Of a stretch of DNA of 64,000 nucleotides, positions 55,838-64,000 are shown piece after piece; position 1 is the first letter of the stretch, and every line of letters begins with the position of its first letter. Where the stretch lies: NCBI RefSeq assembly GCF_004341885.1, contig NZ_SLVX01000010.1, positions 1 through 64,000 of the forward strand, read 5' to 3'. The translations under genes and the position numbers were made by a program. The notes under the pieces are model-generated. The model searched no databases and was not told the origin of the DNA. It was given only the letters and a program-made list of their open reading frames with translations. This DNA comes from Shinella granuli. Lineage in GTDB: Bacteria > Pseudomonadota > Alphaproteobacteria > Rhizobiales > Rhizobiaceae.

Positions 55838-56791
55838 ATGGAAGTCGGATTGATGCTCTATCGGGATTGCCAGGTTGCGATGGTGCACGGCATTACCGAT
55901 CTCTTCGCCATCGCGTCGGCCTTTTCGCGCGATCGTGGCGGCCTCACGGTGCGGGTCAGCCATTGGCGCATGGATGCGGAGGGGCGGTTCTCCCGCAGCC
56001 ACGACACCGATCCCGGCGCTCCCGGAACGCCGGACATCCTCATCGTGCCGGGCCGGCTGACGGGGCCGGCCGAAGCGGAGGAGGCGGCGCCCTATGCCCG
56101 CTGGCTGCTGGATCGCCACGGTCAGGGGGCAACGCTTGCCTCCACCTGCGGCGGGGCGTTCATCCTGGCGGCGACGGGCCTGCTTGCCGGCCGTCCCGCC
56201 ACCACGCACTGGCTCTTTGCCGAGCGGTTTCGCGCGCGCTTTCCCGATGTGCGGCTGGAGGCGGACAAGATCGTCATCGAGGATGGCGACATCATCACCG
56301 CCGGCGGGCTGATGGCCTGGACCGATCTTGGCCTGCGCATCGTCGATCGCCTGCTCGGCCCTTCGGTGACGATCGAGACCGGCAAGTTCCTGCTGGTCGA
56401 CCCGTCCGGGCGCGAGCAGCGGCACTACAGCAATTTCGCGCCGCGCCTCACCCACGGCGACGAGGCGGTCCTGAAGGTGCAGCACTGGCTGCAGGAGCGC
56501 GGCGGCCGGCCCACCAGCATCGCCGACATGGCCGGCCATGCGCGCTTGGAGGAGCGCACCTTCCTGCGCCGTTTCAAGACGGCGACCGGCATGAAGCCGA
56601 TCGAATACGTCCAGCACCTCAGGATCGGCAAGGCGCGGGAGCTTCTGGAATTCACGCGGCGCACCGTCGACCAGATCGCCTTTGCGGTGGGCTACGAGGA
56701 TGCGGCCGCCTTCCGCCGTGTGTTCCACCGCATTCTCGGCCTCTCGCCGGGCGAATATCGCAGCCGGTTCTCGGTCGCCGCGGCCGCCTGA
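55838..56791 (+). CDS. GlxA-family AraC-type transcriptional regulator (DJ-1/PfpI plus HTH)
   Basis: A 317-residue regulator with an N-terminal DJ-1/PfpI domain ([18 protein letters not shown], including the nucleophile-position cysteine) and a C-terminal AraC double helix-turn-helix ([19 protein letters not shown] and [20 protein letters not shown]). It is divergent from the alpha/beta hydrolase gene (129-base gap) and probably activates the hydrolase-SDR pair. Confidence 0.92.
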   Translation: MEVGLMLYRDCQVAMVHGITDLFAIASAFSRDRGGLTVRVSHWRMDAEGRFSRSHDTDPGAPGTPDILIVPGRLTGPAEAEEAAPYARWLLDRHGQGATLASTCGGAFILAATGLLAGRPATTHWLFAERFRARFPDVRLEADKIVIEDGDIITAGGLMAWTDLGLRIVDRLLGPSVTIETGKFLLVDPSGREQRHYSNFAPRLTHGDEAVLKVQHWLQERGGRPTSIADMAGHARLEERTFLRRFKTATGMKPIEYVQHLRIGKARELLEFTRRTVDQIAFAVGYEDAAAFRRVFHRILGLSPGEYRSRFSVAAAA

Positions 56792-56813
56792 ACTACGCCC
56801 GGATGGGCTCCTT

Positions 56814-56831
56814 CTTTGCCGCGGCGCAAAG
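56814..56831. promoter_or_regulatory. FNR/NnrR-like box upstream of the Fe-S repair gene
   Basis: The 18-bp perfect inverted repeat CTTTGC-CGCGGC-GCAAAG contains TTGCC-N4-CGCAA, the spacing of Crp/Fnr-family sites such as NnrR or DNR boxes. It lies 67 bases before the start of a nitric-oxide-stress gene, which fits control by NO. Confidence 0.6.
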
Positions 56832-56898
56832 ACCCCGTCCTTCTTCTCCTGCAGGGTTGGCGAGAACCGGAAACGCCAATCCCTGCAAAGGAGCCAGG

Positions 56899-57564
56899 AT
56901 GCAAACGCTTTCTCTTGACCGGACCGTGGCGTCGATCGCGGCGGAACTGCCGGGCGCGGCCGATCTGTTCCGCCGATCGGCCATCAACTTCTGCTGTGCG
57001 GGCGATGTCCCGCTTCGCGCCGCGGCCGGTCGGGCCGGCCTCTCGCCAGAGGATCTGCTGGCCGCACTGGAAGCGCTCGAACGGGCGGCCGGCCGCGACG
57101 CGCCCGAGGAGACGGAGCCGCTCATCGACCACCTCCTCACCCGCTATCACGCGACCCATCGCCAGGAACTGGCATTCCTGATCCCGCTTGCCGAGAAGGT
57201 CGAGCGGGTCCATGGCGACCATCCGGCCGCGCCCTCGGGATTGGCCGCGGCGCTGAGTGCGCTGCGCGACGAGCTGGAAGGGCACATGATGAACGAGGAA
57301 CAGATGGTCTTCCCGATGATGCGCCGGGGCGGGACCGTGCGGATCGCCCAGCCGGTCGCGCAGATGCGCCGCGAGCACGACGATGCCGTCCGGCTTCTCC
57401 ACGATATCGAGCATGCCGCCCACGGCATGGCCCTGCCATCTGGCGCCTGCGGTTCGTGGACGGCGCTCTATACCGGGCTGCGTAAGTTCACCGATGATCT
57501 CGTGATGCACATGCATCTGGAGAACACGGTGCTCTTCCCACGCTTCGAGGCGCCGGCTGCCTGA
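56899..57564 (+). CDS. ytfE: Di-iron iron-sulfur-cluster repair protein (YtfE/ScdA/RIC family)
   Basis: A 221-residue cytoplasmic protein. The N-terminal ScdA domain has the cysteine pair of INFCCAGD (Cys32-Cys33). The hemerythrin-like domain supplies His/Glu ligands in [33 protein letters not shown] and [10 protein letters not shown]. It repairs Fe-S clusters damaged by nitric oxide or oxidants. AAGGAG lies seven bases before the ATG. The upstream FNR/NnrR-like box supports NO induction; no denitrification genes are in the window. Confidence 0.92.
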   Translation: MQTLSLDRTVASIAAELPGAADLFRRSAINFCCAGDVPLRAAAGRAGLSPEDLLAALEALERAAGRDAPEETEPLIDHLLTRYHATHRQELAFLIPLAEKVERVHGDHPAAPSGLAAALSALRDELEGHMMNEEQMVFPMMRRGGTVRIAQPVAQMRREHDDAVRLLHDIEHAAHGMALPSGACGSWTALYTGLRKFTDDLVMHMHLENTVLFPRFEAPAA

Positions 57565-57750
57565 GGCTGAAGATCCGGCGTCGCCGTGGCCCGGGGAGCG
57601 GACTTCCGGTTCAGCTTCATGGATGAGGACAGGATCGCGATGGCGCTGCGCGCGCTTCCGGCAACGGAGGCGCACCTGCATGAGCCGGGCGGCTATCGGC
57701 ATATCGTCCGATGGGTGGGGACGAACGACCGGCCGCGCTGCTGCCCGTGG

Positions 57751-59049
57751 TCAGGTGCCGAGCATCACGACGCGGTTGCGGCCCGCCCGCTTGGCTTCGT
57801 AGAGGGCATTGTCGGCCCTGAGGATCGCCGAGCCGAAGGGTTCGTCCGATGGATCGGCGAGCGTGGCGCCGATGCTGACGCTGAGAGGGATCGTTGCGCC
57901 CTCGATGTCGAAGGGCATGGCATGGATCGCCGTGCGGATGCGCTCGGCCAGAGTCACCACCGCAGCCGGCTCCTCGGCCGCCAGCAGCACGGCGAACTCC
58001 TCGCCGCCAAGCCGCGCGAAACGGTCGCCCGCCCGCACGATCTCCTGGCAGCGGCGGGCGAATTCCATGAGGACGAGGTCGCCCGCGCGATGGCCGTGCG
58101 TATCGTTGATCGATTTGAAATGATCGATATCCAGCATCAGCACGCCCATGGATGTGCCGCCGCCCGATTTGGCGAATATCTCTTCCGCCTCCTCGAAGAA
58201 GCGCCGGCGGTTCAGGATGCCGGTCAGCGGATCGGCATTGGCTAGGGCCTTGAGCTGCTCGGCATAGGCCCGCTCCTTCGTGACGTCGATATAGAGATTG
58301 ACGTTGAAGTTGCCGATCGTCCTTTGCCGGAACTGGATACGCTTCGTCGCGCCGCTTGCCGTCCTGACGTCGAGATCGAAAGGCGTCATCTCGCGGTTTT
58401 CGCGCCGGGCGTCCGCGATGGAGGAATGCCACTGCGTGCGGGCATATTCGCGGTATTGCGGATCGGGATAGACGAGCCGCCACCAGTCCTCGATGCTTTC
58501 GATCTCGTCCTGCGTATAGCCGAAGAGTGCCTTGAACGTCGAATTGGCGAACTGGATCTGGTCGTCGCTGCTGGCGATTTCAAAGCCGAAGGGCAGCCAG
58601 TCCAGAAGCGAGATCATCTGCTCCTGCCAGCCGGCAAGGGAAACGGAGCCCTGCGGCGGCGCATCGGTGAAGGTGAACAGGCGCACGAGTTCGCCCTCGA
58701 CCGCAAGCTTGGTGACCTGCACCATCAGCACGCGTTCCTGCCCTTGCACCGTGGCCCGGATCAGAAAGGGTTCGCCCGGCACGCCGATCGGCGCGACGCT
58801 CCAGATCTGCGAGAGCAGGAGGTTCGCCTCGCGGCCGACGAGGTCTTCCATCGGCAGGTCTTCGAAGGCATCCAGCCCCAGCCCGAAGAGCACCGCGGCA
58901 TTGGCGTTTGCCCGGCGCACATGCAGCCTGCCCTTCTCGACAAGCACCATCGGCGCACCGACGCACCCCATCCAGAAGTCGATTTCCTCACGGGATCTGC
59001 CGTAGGGCACCTCGTCCGTCTTGGTTCGCTGTGACGCCGTACTGTTCAT
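57751..59049 (-). CDS. Diguanylate cyclase with PAS sensor domains
   Basis: A 432-residue soluble protein with two PAS-like domains (residues ~25-120 and ~150-270, the latter with a PAC-type QFRQRTIGNFNVNLYIDVT end) and a C-terminal GGDEF domain. The active-site motif is RLGGEEFAVLL (about 346). It makes cyclic di-GMP. The RxxD inhibitory site is not evident before GGEEF. No EAL domain or membrane segment. Stand-alone gene. Confidence 0.92.
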   Translation of the reverse strand: MNSTASQRTKTDEVPYGRSREEIDFWMGCVGAPMVLVEKGRLHVRRANANAAVLFGLGLDAFEDLPMEDLVGREANLLLSQIWSVAPIGVPGEPFLIRATVQGQERVLMVQVTKLAVEGELVRLFTFTDAPPQGSVSLAGWQEQMISLLDWLPFGFEIASSDDQIQFANSTFKALFGYTQDEIESIEDWWRLVYPDPQYREYARTQWHSSIADARRENREMTPFDLDVRTASGATKRIQFRQRTIGNFNVNLYIDVTKERAYAEQLKALANADPLTGILNRRRFFEEAEEIFAKSGGGTSMGVLMLDIDHFKSINDTHGHRAGDLVLMEFARRCQEIVRAGDRFARLGGEEFAVLLAAEEPAAVVTLAERIRTAIHAMPFDIEGATIPLSVSIGATLADPSDEPFGSAILRADNALYEAKRAGRNRVVMLGT

Positions 59050-59261
59050 GCGATCCGGTACCCATTGTCATCTGTGCCAGGCCACAGAGACCTCCCGGGC
59101 CTGAAGATAATCGCCTAACGTAAGAAAAGGCTTAAGCGCCGGCACTCTTTCACCCGGTGGTCGTCGACGCTCGCCGACCGGCCGCTCGCGTATCGCCGTG
59201 GGTGACAGCGTGATCATCGCAGCCGCGGCTCCAGGCGGGAGCCCTCGTCAGCGTTCGCCGG

Positions 59262-60242
59262 TCAACGGGATGTGGCGGGCATGCCGTTTCGCCGGCATGC
59301 CGCCAGCCGCGCCATGATGCACAGAAGCTCGAACATGATCGTCGCGCCGGCGAGCGAGGTCATTCCCGCGAGGTCGAAGGGCGGGGAGACTTCCACCACG
59401 TCCGCGCCGACGATGTCGACGCCCTCGAGCAGCCGCACGAGATGCTGGGCCTCCCGGGTCGAAAAGCCGCCGAGCTCCGGCGTGCCGGTGCCTGGTGCCA
59501 TCGAGGGGTCGATGGCATCGATGTCGAAGGTGACATAGGTCGGCGCGTCCCCGACGATCCGATGGACCTCTGCCATGACCGCCGCGACGCCGCGCTCGAT
59601 GAACTCCTCCATGTAGATGATGCGGATACCCTGTTTCAGTGCCCAGTCGTGCTCGTCGGGCGCATAGATCGAGCCGCGGATGCCGATCTGTACCGTGCGA
59701 TGCGGATCGATGAGGTTTTCCTCGATGGCACGGCGGAAGGGAGTGCCATGTGTATAGGGGTTGTCGCCGAAATAGGTGTCGTTGGTGTCGGAATGCGCGT
59801 CGAACTGGATGAGCCCCACCGGCCGGGATGCCGCGACGGCGCGCAGCACGGGCAGTGTCGTGAGGTGGTCGCCGCCGACGGCAAGCGGCAGGGCGCCGGC
59901 CTCGACGACGGAGCGCATGCCGGCCTCGATCAGCTTCAGGGCGTCCATGAGGTCGATGGGATTGATTGGCAGGTCGCCGACATCGGCAATGTTGGCGATC
60001 CTGAACGGCTCGGTCTTCGAGGCGTGGTGGGTGCTGCGCATGAGGCTGGAGGCGCTGCGCACCTCCCGGGGGCCATGGCGGGCGCCGGCGCGGTTCGTCG
60101 TGCCGCCATCCCAGGGAATGCCGACAAGGGCGATATCGAGTCCCTCGGCGCTTTCTACCGCCGGCAGGCGCATGAAGGTCGCATGGCCCGCGAAGCGCGG
60201 TACCTTGGCGGCGTCGACAGGCTGGTGGAAGGAATTCTGCAT
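59262..60242 (-). CDS. speB: Agmatinase-family ureohydrolase
   Basis: A 326-residue binuclear Mn2+ ureohydrolase. Metal ligands are in AVGGDHLTTLP, QFDAHSDTND and TFDIDAIDPSMAPGTGTPELGG. LVGIPWDGGTTNRAGARHGP near the N-terminus is typical of agmatinase and guanidinobutyrase. The ATG at 60242 has GGGGAAA upstream. Divergent from a YheO-type regulator. Agmatine versus guanidinobutyrate or guanidinopropionate cannot be decided from sequence alone. Confidence 0.9.
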   Translation of the reverse strand: MQNSFHQPVDAAKVPRFAGHATFMRLPAVESAEGLDIALVGIPWDGGTTNRAGARHGPREVRSASSLMRSTHHASKTEPFRIANIADVGDLPINPIDLMDALKLIEAGMRSVVEAGALPLAVGGDHLTTLPVLRAVAASRPVGLIQFDAHSDTNDTYFGDNPYTHGTPFRRAIEENLIDPHRTVQIGIRGSIYAPDEHDWALKQGIRIIYMEEFIERGVAAVMAEVHRIVGDAPTYVTFDIDAIDPSMAPGTGTPELGGFSTREAQHLVRLLEGVDIVGADVVEVSPPFDLAGMTSLAGATIMFELLCIMARLAACRRNGMPATSR

Positions 60243-60578
60243 GGCTGTTTCCCCGTTGGACTCTCTGCGCAGCATGCCGATGGGCCGGCCTCTGCTGCCT
60301 GCGGGCGACCCCTCGCTCTTCTCAGGGCCTGTCTCCTCGCGTGTCATGCCGGGCAGATTTCCCATTTCTTGCATTGAAGTAAATCCACTTGTCTGGGATT
60401 CTGCATTGAAAATCATCTATGTATGGGCCTTGGGAGAAGGGGGCACGCCTGTCGCACGCAGAACGGCTCCAGCCCGCCCGTCCGGGCGTTTTTGGAGGCG
60501 GTGCGCATTGCGAAATGCGATAGTCCGTGAGCACAAGGATGTCCGGGCGATCCGGTCGCCAGCCAAGCGAGAATTCGA
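60243..60578. other. Divergent promoter region between agmatinase and the YheO-type regulator
   Basis: 336 bases that must hold both promoters. The stretch around 60370-60425 is AT-richer and includes TTGAAAATCATCTATGTATGG. A 95-codon frame across it is not credible. I could not define operators. Confidence 0.4.
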
Positions 60579-61223
60579 ATGCCGAAACGAGACAAAGACG
60601 CCGAAGCAACCACGCCCTCCGATGCGCTGAGGACCTATCATCCGGTCTGCGATGCCATCGCGCTGATCCTGCAGCCCTATGCCGAGGTCGTGCTCCACGA
60701 TCTTGCCAGCGAGACCGTGAGCTACATCGCCAACAACTTCTCCAAGCGGGATCTTGGCGAACCCTCGCTGCTGCACGAAATCGACTTCAAGCTGAACGAC
60801 CGGACGATCGGGCCTTACGAGAAGGTGAATTTCGACGGAAGGCGGCTGAAGTCGGTGAGCGCGGTGCTGCGTGCGCCCGATGACCGGGCGATCGCCATCC
60901 TGTGCATCAATATCGATGTTTCGCACATCCAGTCCGCGATCCAGGTGCTCAGCGCCATGTCCACGGTCTCGATCGACCAGGGCAAGCCCGCCGCCCTCTT
61001 CAAGGAGGACTGGCATGAGCGGGTGAACGAATATGTGCACGGCTGGACGACGAAGCGGGGCCTCCTGATCGCCGACCTCACCCGGGCGCAGAAACAGCAG
61101 CTCGTGCGCGAGCTGGCCGAAGACGGCGCCTTCAGCGGCAAGCACGCGGCCGCCTATATCTCGAAGATCCTGCAGATGGGCCGGGCGACGGTCTACAACT
61201 ACCTTCGCGACACGAAGGCCTGA
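60579..61223 (+). CDS. YheO-type PAS/HTH transcriptional regulator (DauR/DguR-like)
   Basis: A 214-residue regulator with an N-terminal YheO-like PAS domain (HPVCDAIALILQPYAEVVLHDL, IAILCINIDVS) and a C-terminal helix-turn-helix (KHAAAYISKILQMGRATVYNYL). Family members DauR and DguR control D-amino-acid catabolism in Pseudomonas. Divergent from agmatinase, which it probably regulates; it may also act on the adjacent convergent dehydratase/ABC operon. Confidence 0.85.
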   Translation: MPKRDKDAEATTPSDALRTYHPVCDAIALILQPYAEVVLHDLASETVSYIANNFSKRDLGEPSLLHEIDFKLNDRTIGPYEKVNFDGRRLKSVSAVLRAPDDRAIAILCINIDVSHIQSAIQVLSAMSTVSIDQGKPAALFKEDWHERVNEYVHGWTTKRGLLIADLTRAQKQQLVRELAEDGAFSGKHAAAYISKILQMGRATVYNYLRDTKA

Positions 61224-61234
61224 GCCCTCTACGG

Positions 61235-61260
61235 CAAAAGGGCGCCCGATGGGCGCCCCC
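61235..61260 (-). terminator. Rho-independent terminator of the dehydratase/ABC operon
   Basis: GGGCGCCC-GAT-GGGCGCCC forms a perfect 8-bp stem. On the minus strand it is followed by TTTTGCC, and it lies 27 bases after the dehydratase stop. It also sits just after the convergent YheO-type gene and may serve both. Confidence 0.8.
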
Positions 61261-61287
61261 TATGTCGTGCGGCAGAAGGTGGTGTGG

Positions 61288-62253
61288 TCAGGGGCCGTAG
61301 ATCGCCTGCGTGACGAGATCGCGGTCGAAATTCGCGCCGCATAGCAGGATCACGCTCGTCTGGCCGGCAAGGCTGGCGGCGACCTTGTTAAAGCCGGCAA
61401 GGGCAAGGGCGGCCGAACCCTCGACGATCATGTTCTCCTCGAGGGCGAGCGTCTTCAGCGCGGCGCGAATGTCGTCCTCGCCGCATTCGACGACCTCGTC
61501 CACGGTGGCCGTCGCCAGGGGAAGCGTGATCGTGTCGAGGTCGATGCCGCCGGCAACGGCATCGGCGAGCGTTTCGCGATGTTCGGTCTCGACCACTCGG
61601 CCGGCCGCCATCGATTCCGCCAGCGCCTTCGAGTGGCTCGCGGCGACGCCGTAGAGCTTCGTGCGCGGGCTGAAGGCCTTGAGCACCGCGCCGATGCCGC
61701 TGATCAGGCCGCCGCCGCCCATCGCGACGAAGACATTGTCGACGCCGGTGCACTGTTCGAGGATTTCGAGGGCGATCGTTCCCTGGCCGGCGATGACGTC
61801 GGGATCATTGTACGGCGAGATATAGGCATGGCCCTCGGAGGCGGCGCGTTCCTGGGCGTGCTGTTCGGCAAGGCCGGTCTCCTCGCCATGCAGGATGACC
61901 TCGACGCCGTAGGAGCGGATCTTCTCCAGCTTGGCGGGCACGACGGTTTGCGGCAGCACGACGGTGAGGTTGCGGGACAGGGCGTGGGACGCATGCGCAG
62001 CGCCGATGCCGTGATTGCCGGAGGAGGCGGTGATCAGCCGCCCGCCTGCCGGCTGGGCGGACATCTTCGCCATCGCGCCCCTGATCTTGAAGGATCCGGT
62101 GAGCTGGAAGTTCTCCGCCTTGAAGAGCACCGTCGCGCCCTCGGCTTTTCCGGCCTTGCGGGCGGGCAGGAGGGGCGTCTGGTAGATATGGTCGCGGATG
62201 CGGGCCCTTGCCCGGACGGCGGCGGCCGCGGTTTCGAAGACGATGGTCTGCAT
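61288..62253 (-). CDS. PLP-dependent threonine dehydratase-family enzyme (EutB-like)
   Basis: A 321-residue fold-type II PLP enzyme. The Schiff-base lysine is in LTGSFKIRGAMAKM (about residue 59), ASSGNHGIGAAHASHA and the phosphate loop VAMGGGGLISGIG follow. There is no C-terminal ACT domain, as in catabolic threonine/serine dehydratases and in EutB of hydroxyectoine utilisation. The ATG at 62253 has GAGGAAA upstream. It is the last gene after a polar-amino-acid ABC importer, so it probably deaminates the imported hydroxy amino acid. Confidence 0.88.
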   Translation of the reverse strand: MQTIVFETAAAAVRARARIRDHIYQTPLLPARKAGKAEGATVLFKAENFQLTGSFKIRGAMAKMSAQPAGGRLITASSGNHGIGAAHASHALSRNLTVVLPQTVVPAKLEKIRSYGVEVILHGEETGLAEQHAQERAASEGHAYISPYNDPDVIAGQGTIALEILEQCTGVDNVFVAMGGGGLISGIGAVLKAFSPRTKLYGVAASHSKALAESMAAGRVVETEHRETLADAVAGGIDLDTITLPLATATVDEVVECGEDDIRAALKTLALEENMIVEGSAALALAGFNKVAASLAGQTSVILLCGANFDRDLVTQAIYGP

Positions 62254-62267
62254 GGTTTCCTCGCTGG

Positions 62268-62999
62268 TCAATATTGCGTTCCGATTTGCCGAAGGAATTC
62301 CTTCGTACGGGCATGGGATGGATGACGGAAGAACGTTTCGGGGTCGGCCTCTTCGAGGATCGTTCCGCGGTCCATGAAGATGATGCGGTCCGCGACGCTT
62401 CGTGCGAAGCCCATCTCGTGGGTGACGACGATCATCGTGAGGCCCTGGCAGGAAAGGTCCGTCATGACGTCGAGCACCTCCTTGACCATTTCCGGGTCGA
62501 GGGCGGAGGTGGGCTCGTCGAACAGCATGACCTTCGGCTTCATGCACAGGGCACGCGCGATCGCCACGCGCTGCTGCTGTCCGCCGCTGAGCTGGCGCGG
62601 ATAGCTCGCCGCCTTCTCCGTCAGTTGCATGCGCGCCAGCATGGCCATCGCCTCTTCCTCCGCCGCCCGGTGCGGTGTCCGGCGTACCCGCCGCATGGCG
62701 AGCGTCAGGTTGTCCAGAACCGTCAGGTGCGGAAAGAGGTTGAACTGCTGGAAGACCATGCCGACGTCGCCGGCAAGCGCAAGCACGTTGGCGCAGTCGG
62801 CCGAAAGGCAGTGGCCGGCGATCTCCACGGTGCCGCCCTGCCGCTCCTCCAGTCCGTTCAGGCAGCGCACGAAGGTCGATTTGCCCGAGCCGGACGGCCC
62901 ACACAGGACGATGCGCTCGCCGGCCGCGACCGTGAGGCTGACCCCGTGCAGGACTTTTGCGGCGCCATAGGATTTGATCAGGTTCTGCGCGACGATCAT
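62268..62999 (-). CDS. Polar-amino-acid ABC transporter ATP-binding protein
   Basis: A 243-residue ATPase of the GlnQ/HisP type: Walker [10 protein letters not shown] (34-42), signature [14 protein letters not shown], Walker [17 protein letters not shown] and [15 protein letters not shown]. It overlaps the permease gene by four bases and is followed by the dehydratase gene after 14 bases. Confidence 0.95.
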   Translation of the reverse strand: MIVAQNLIKSYGAAKVLHGVSLTVAAGERIVLCGPSGSGKSTFVRCLNGLEERQGGTVEIAGHCLSADCANVLALAGDVGMVFQQFNLFPHLTVLDNLTLAMRRVRRTPHRAAEEEAMAMLARMQLTEKAASYPRQLSGGQQQRVAIARALCMKPKVMLFDEPTSALDPEMVKEVLDVMTDLSCQGLTMIVVTHEMGFARSVADRIIFMDRGTILEEADPETFFRHPSHARTKEFLRQIGTQY

Positions 63000-63733
63000 G
63001 ACGACGCTCCCAGGGCTTGTGGCCGCGGCTGCGCCGCGCGGCCGCTTTTGCCGATCGCGGCGACCCCCGGAATGCGCCGCTCGACGAAGCGGAAGGCGAT
63101 GCCGAACAGGAAGCCGATCGCAAGGTAGAGAAGGCCGGCGACGATGAAGACCTCGAAGGGCGCATAGGTTTTTGCCGTGAAGGCGCGCGCCGCTCCCGAC
63201 ATTTCCATGACCGTGACGGCGCTCGCGAGCGAACTCGCTTTCAGCACGAGGATCAGTTCATTGCCGATCGAGGGCAGGATCGCCCTATAGACCTGTGGCA
63301 GGAGGACGTCCCGCATCCGGCTGAACCTCGAAAGGCCGAGCGAGATGCAGGCCTCCGCCTGGCCGGGCGGAAGCCGCTTCAGGCCGCCGGCGATGATGAC
63401 GGCGACATAGGCGGCGGAATTGAGCCCGATGGCGATGATGGCGCAATTCACCGGCTCGCGGATGATCGGCCAGATCGCGCTGGCGCGCACCGCATCGAAC
63501 TGGGCGAGGCCGTAATAGAGAATGAAGAGCTGGACGAGGAGCGGGCTGCCGCGCAGGAGGAACGTATGGGTCGCCACCGGCCAGCGCAGCAGCGGGGACC
63601 TTGCCGTCAGCGCCAGCCCGAGCGGCAAGGCGAGGGCCTGGCCGAGCACGAAACCCGCCAGGGTGACGATCAGGGTCAGCTTCAGGCCCGCATAGACGAT
63701 GGGGATGGATTGCAGGAGGATCTCGTAGGACAT
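62996..63733 (-). CDS. Polar-amino-acid ABC transporter permease (HisM/GlnP type)
   Basis: A 245-residue permease with about five hydrophobic helices. Motifs are [20 protein letters not shown], the [25 protein letters not shown] segment and [20 protein letters not shown] (EAA loop). The ATG at 63733 is chosen; a GTG at 63742 overlapping the preceding stop is an alternative. ATPase gene follows with overlap. Confidence 0.93.
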   Translation of the reverse strand: MSYEILLQSIPIVYAGLKLTLIVTLAGFVLGQALALPLGLALTARSPLLRWPVATHTFLLRGSPLLVQLFILYYGLAQFDAVRASAIWPIIREPVNCAIIAIGLNSAAYVAVIIAGGLKRLPPGQAEACISLGLSRFSRMRDVLLPQVYRAILPSIGNELILVLKASSLASAVTVMEMSGAARAFTAKTYAPFEVFIVAGLLYLAIGFLFGIAFRFVERRIPGVAAIGKSGRAAQPRPQALGASS

Positions 63734-63738
63734 CGCGC

Positions 63739-64000
63739 TCACCGTCCGAAGGTCAGGCGGCGGTTGCCATAGGCGAAGATCGCCATGGAGACGCTGGTGA
63801 TGGCCACATAGAGACCCGCGACGATGAGGTAGAAGGTCATGGGCGACTGCGTCGCGCCTGCCGCCACCACGCCCTTGCGCATCAGCTCCTCCAGCCCGAC
63901 GATCGAGACCAGCGCGCTCTCCTTGAGGATGATGAGCCATTGGTTGCCGAGCCCGGGCAGGGCATAGGAGAACATCTGGGGCAGGATGACATGCCGGAAG
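63739..64000 (-). CDS. Polar-amino-acid ABC transporter permease, 5' part outside the window
   Basis: The C-terminal ~86 residues of a HisQ/HisM-type permease: the cytoplasmic EAA-loop end RHVILPQMFSYALPGLGN and the last helices (FYLIVAGLYVAITSVSMAIF). The gene continues past the right edge. It is upstream of the second permease in the same operon; the solute-binding protein gene is expected further right. Confidence 0.9.
   Translation of the reverse strand, partial: FRHVILPQMFSYALPGLGNQWLIILKESALVSIVGLEELMRKGVVAAGATQSPMTFYLIVAGLYVAITSVSMAIFAYGNRRLTFGR

Overview
The window reads as accessory, catabolism-rich DNA from a high-GC alphaproteobacterium. Gene families and syntenies (arginase plus ornithine cyclodeaminase with an Lrp regulator, a DctA/DctB/DctD dicarboxylate system, MocR-controlled ectoine-type genes, DgcA-like flavoproteins) fit Rhizobiales such as Rhizobium, Ensifer or Shinella; this is inferred from gene content only. 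I see no rRNA, tRNA, CRISPR array, insertion sequence, replication origin or core housekeeping gene. That would suit a chromid, megaplasmid or variable chromosomal region.

Region 1 (1-10.5 kb) is the distal part of a propane/acetone-type soluble di-iron monooxygenase operon: hydroxylase beta subunit, coupling protein, amidohydrolase, DUF59 protein and a dedicated GroEL-like chaperonin, then katG. A sigma-54 activator of AcoR type with an unknown 165-residue protein upstream of it converges on katG. The alpha subunit and reductase would lie left of the window. Region 2 (10.5-16.1 kb) is a ferric/sugar-phosphate-type ABC importer with an inositol-monophosphatase-like enzyme and a divergent DeoR regulator. 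Region 3 (16.2-24.6 kb) is a LysR-controlled branched-chain-amino-acid-type ABC importer followed by a GMC oxidoreductase and a 3-hydroxyisobutyrate-dehydrogenase-family enzyme, probably one uptake-and-oxidation pathway.

Region 4 (24.7-30.7 kb) holds redox and metal functions: an FMN reductase with divergent HxlR regulator, a CopA copper ATPase divergent from a CopZ-like chaperone plus a DUF305 protein (with two mirror-image CueR-type promoters between them), and a ChrA chromate transporter. Region 5 (31-39.4 kb) is amino-acid and compatible-solute catabolism: ornithine cyclodeaminase and arginase with divergent Lrp, a GST, then an ectoine-utilisation-like set (EnuR-like MocR regulator, EutA-like racemase-family protein, DoeA/EutD-like hydrolase, M20 amidohydrolase) and a 49-residue membrane protein. 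A shared DNA motif occurs six times around the MocR gene.

Region 6 (39.6-52.5 kb) contains a chemoreceptor, a TetR/DgcA-like demethylase pair, small uncertain ORFs, a Nudix hydrolase, a PhnB-type VOC protein and the complete dctB-dctD / dctA locus with tandem DctD sites and a -24/-12 promoter. Region 7 (52-64 kb) has an Lrp-controlled methionine-gamma-lyase-type enzyme, an SDR, an alpha/beta hydrolase divergent from a GlxA-type regulator, a di-iron Fe-S repair protein behind an FNR/NnrR-like box, a PAS-GGEEF diguanylate cyclase, agmatinase divergent from a YheO-type regulator, and a threonine-dehydratase-like enzyme ending an amino-acid ABC importer operon that runs off the right edge.
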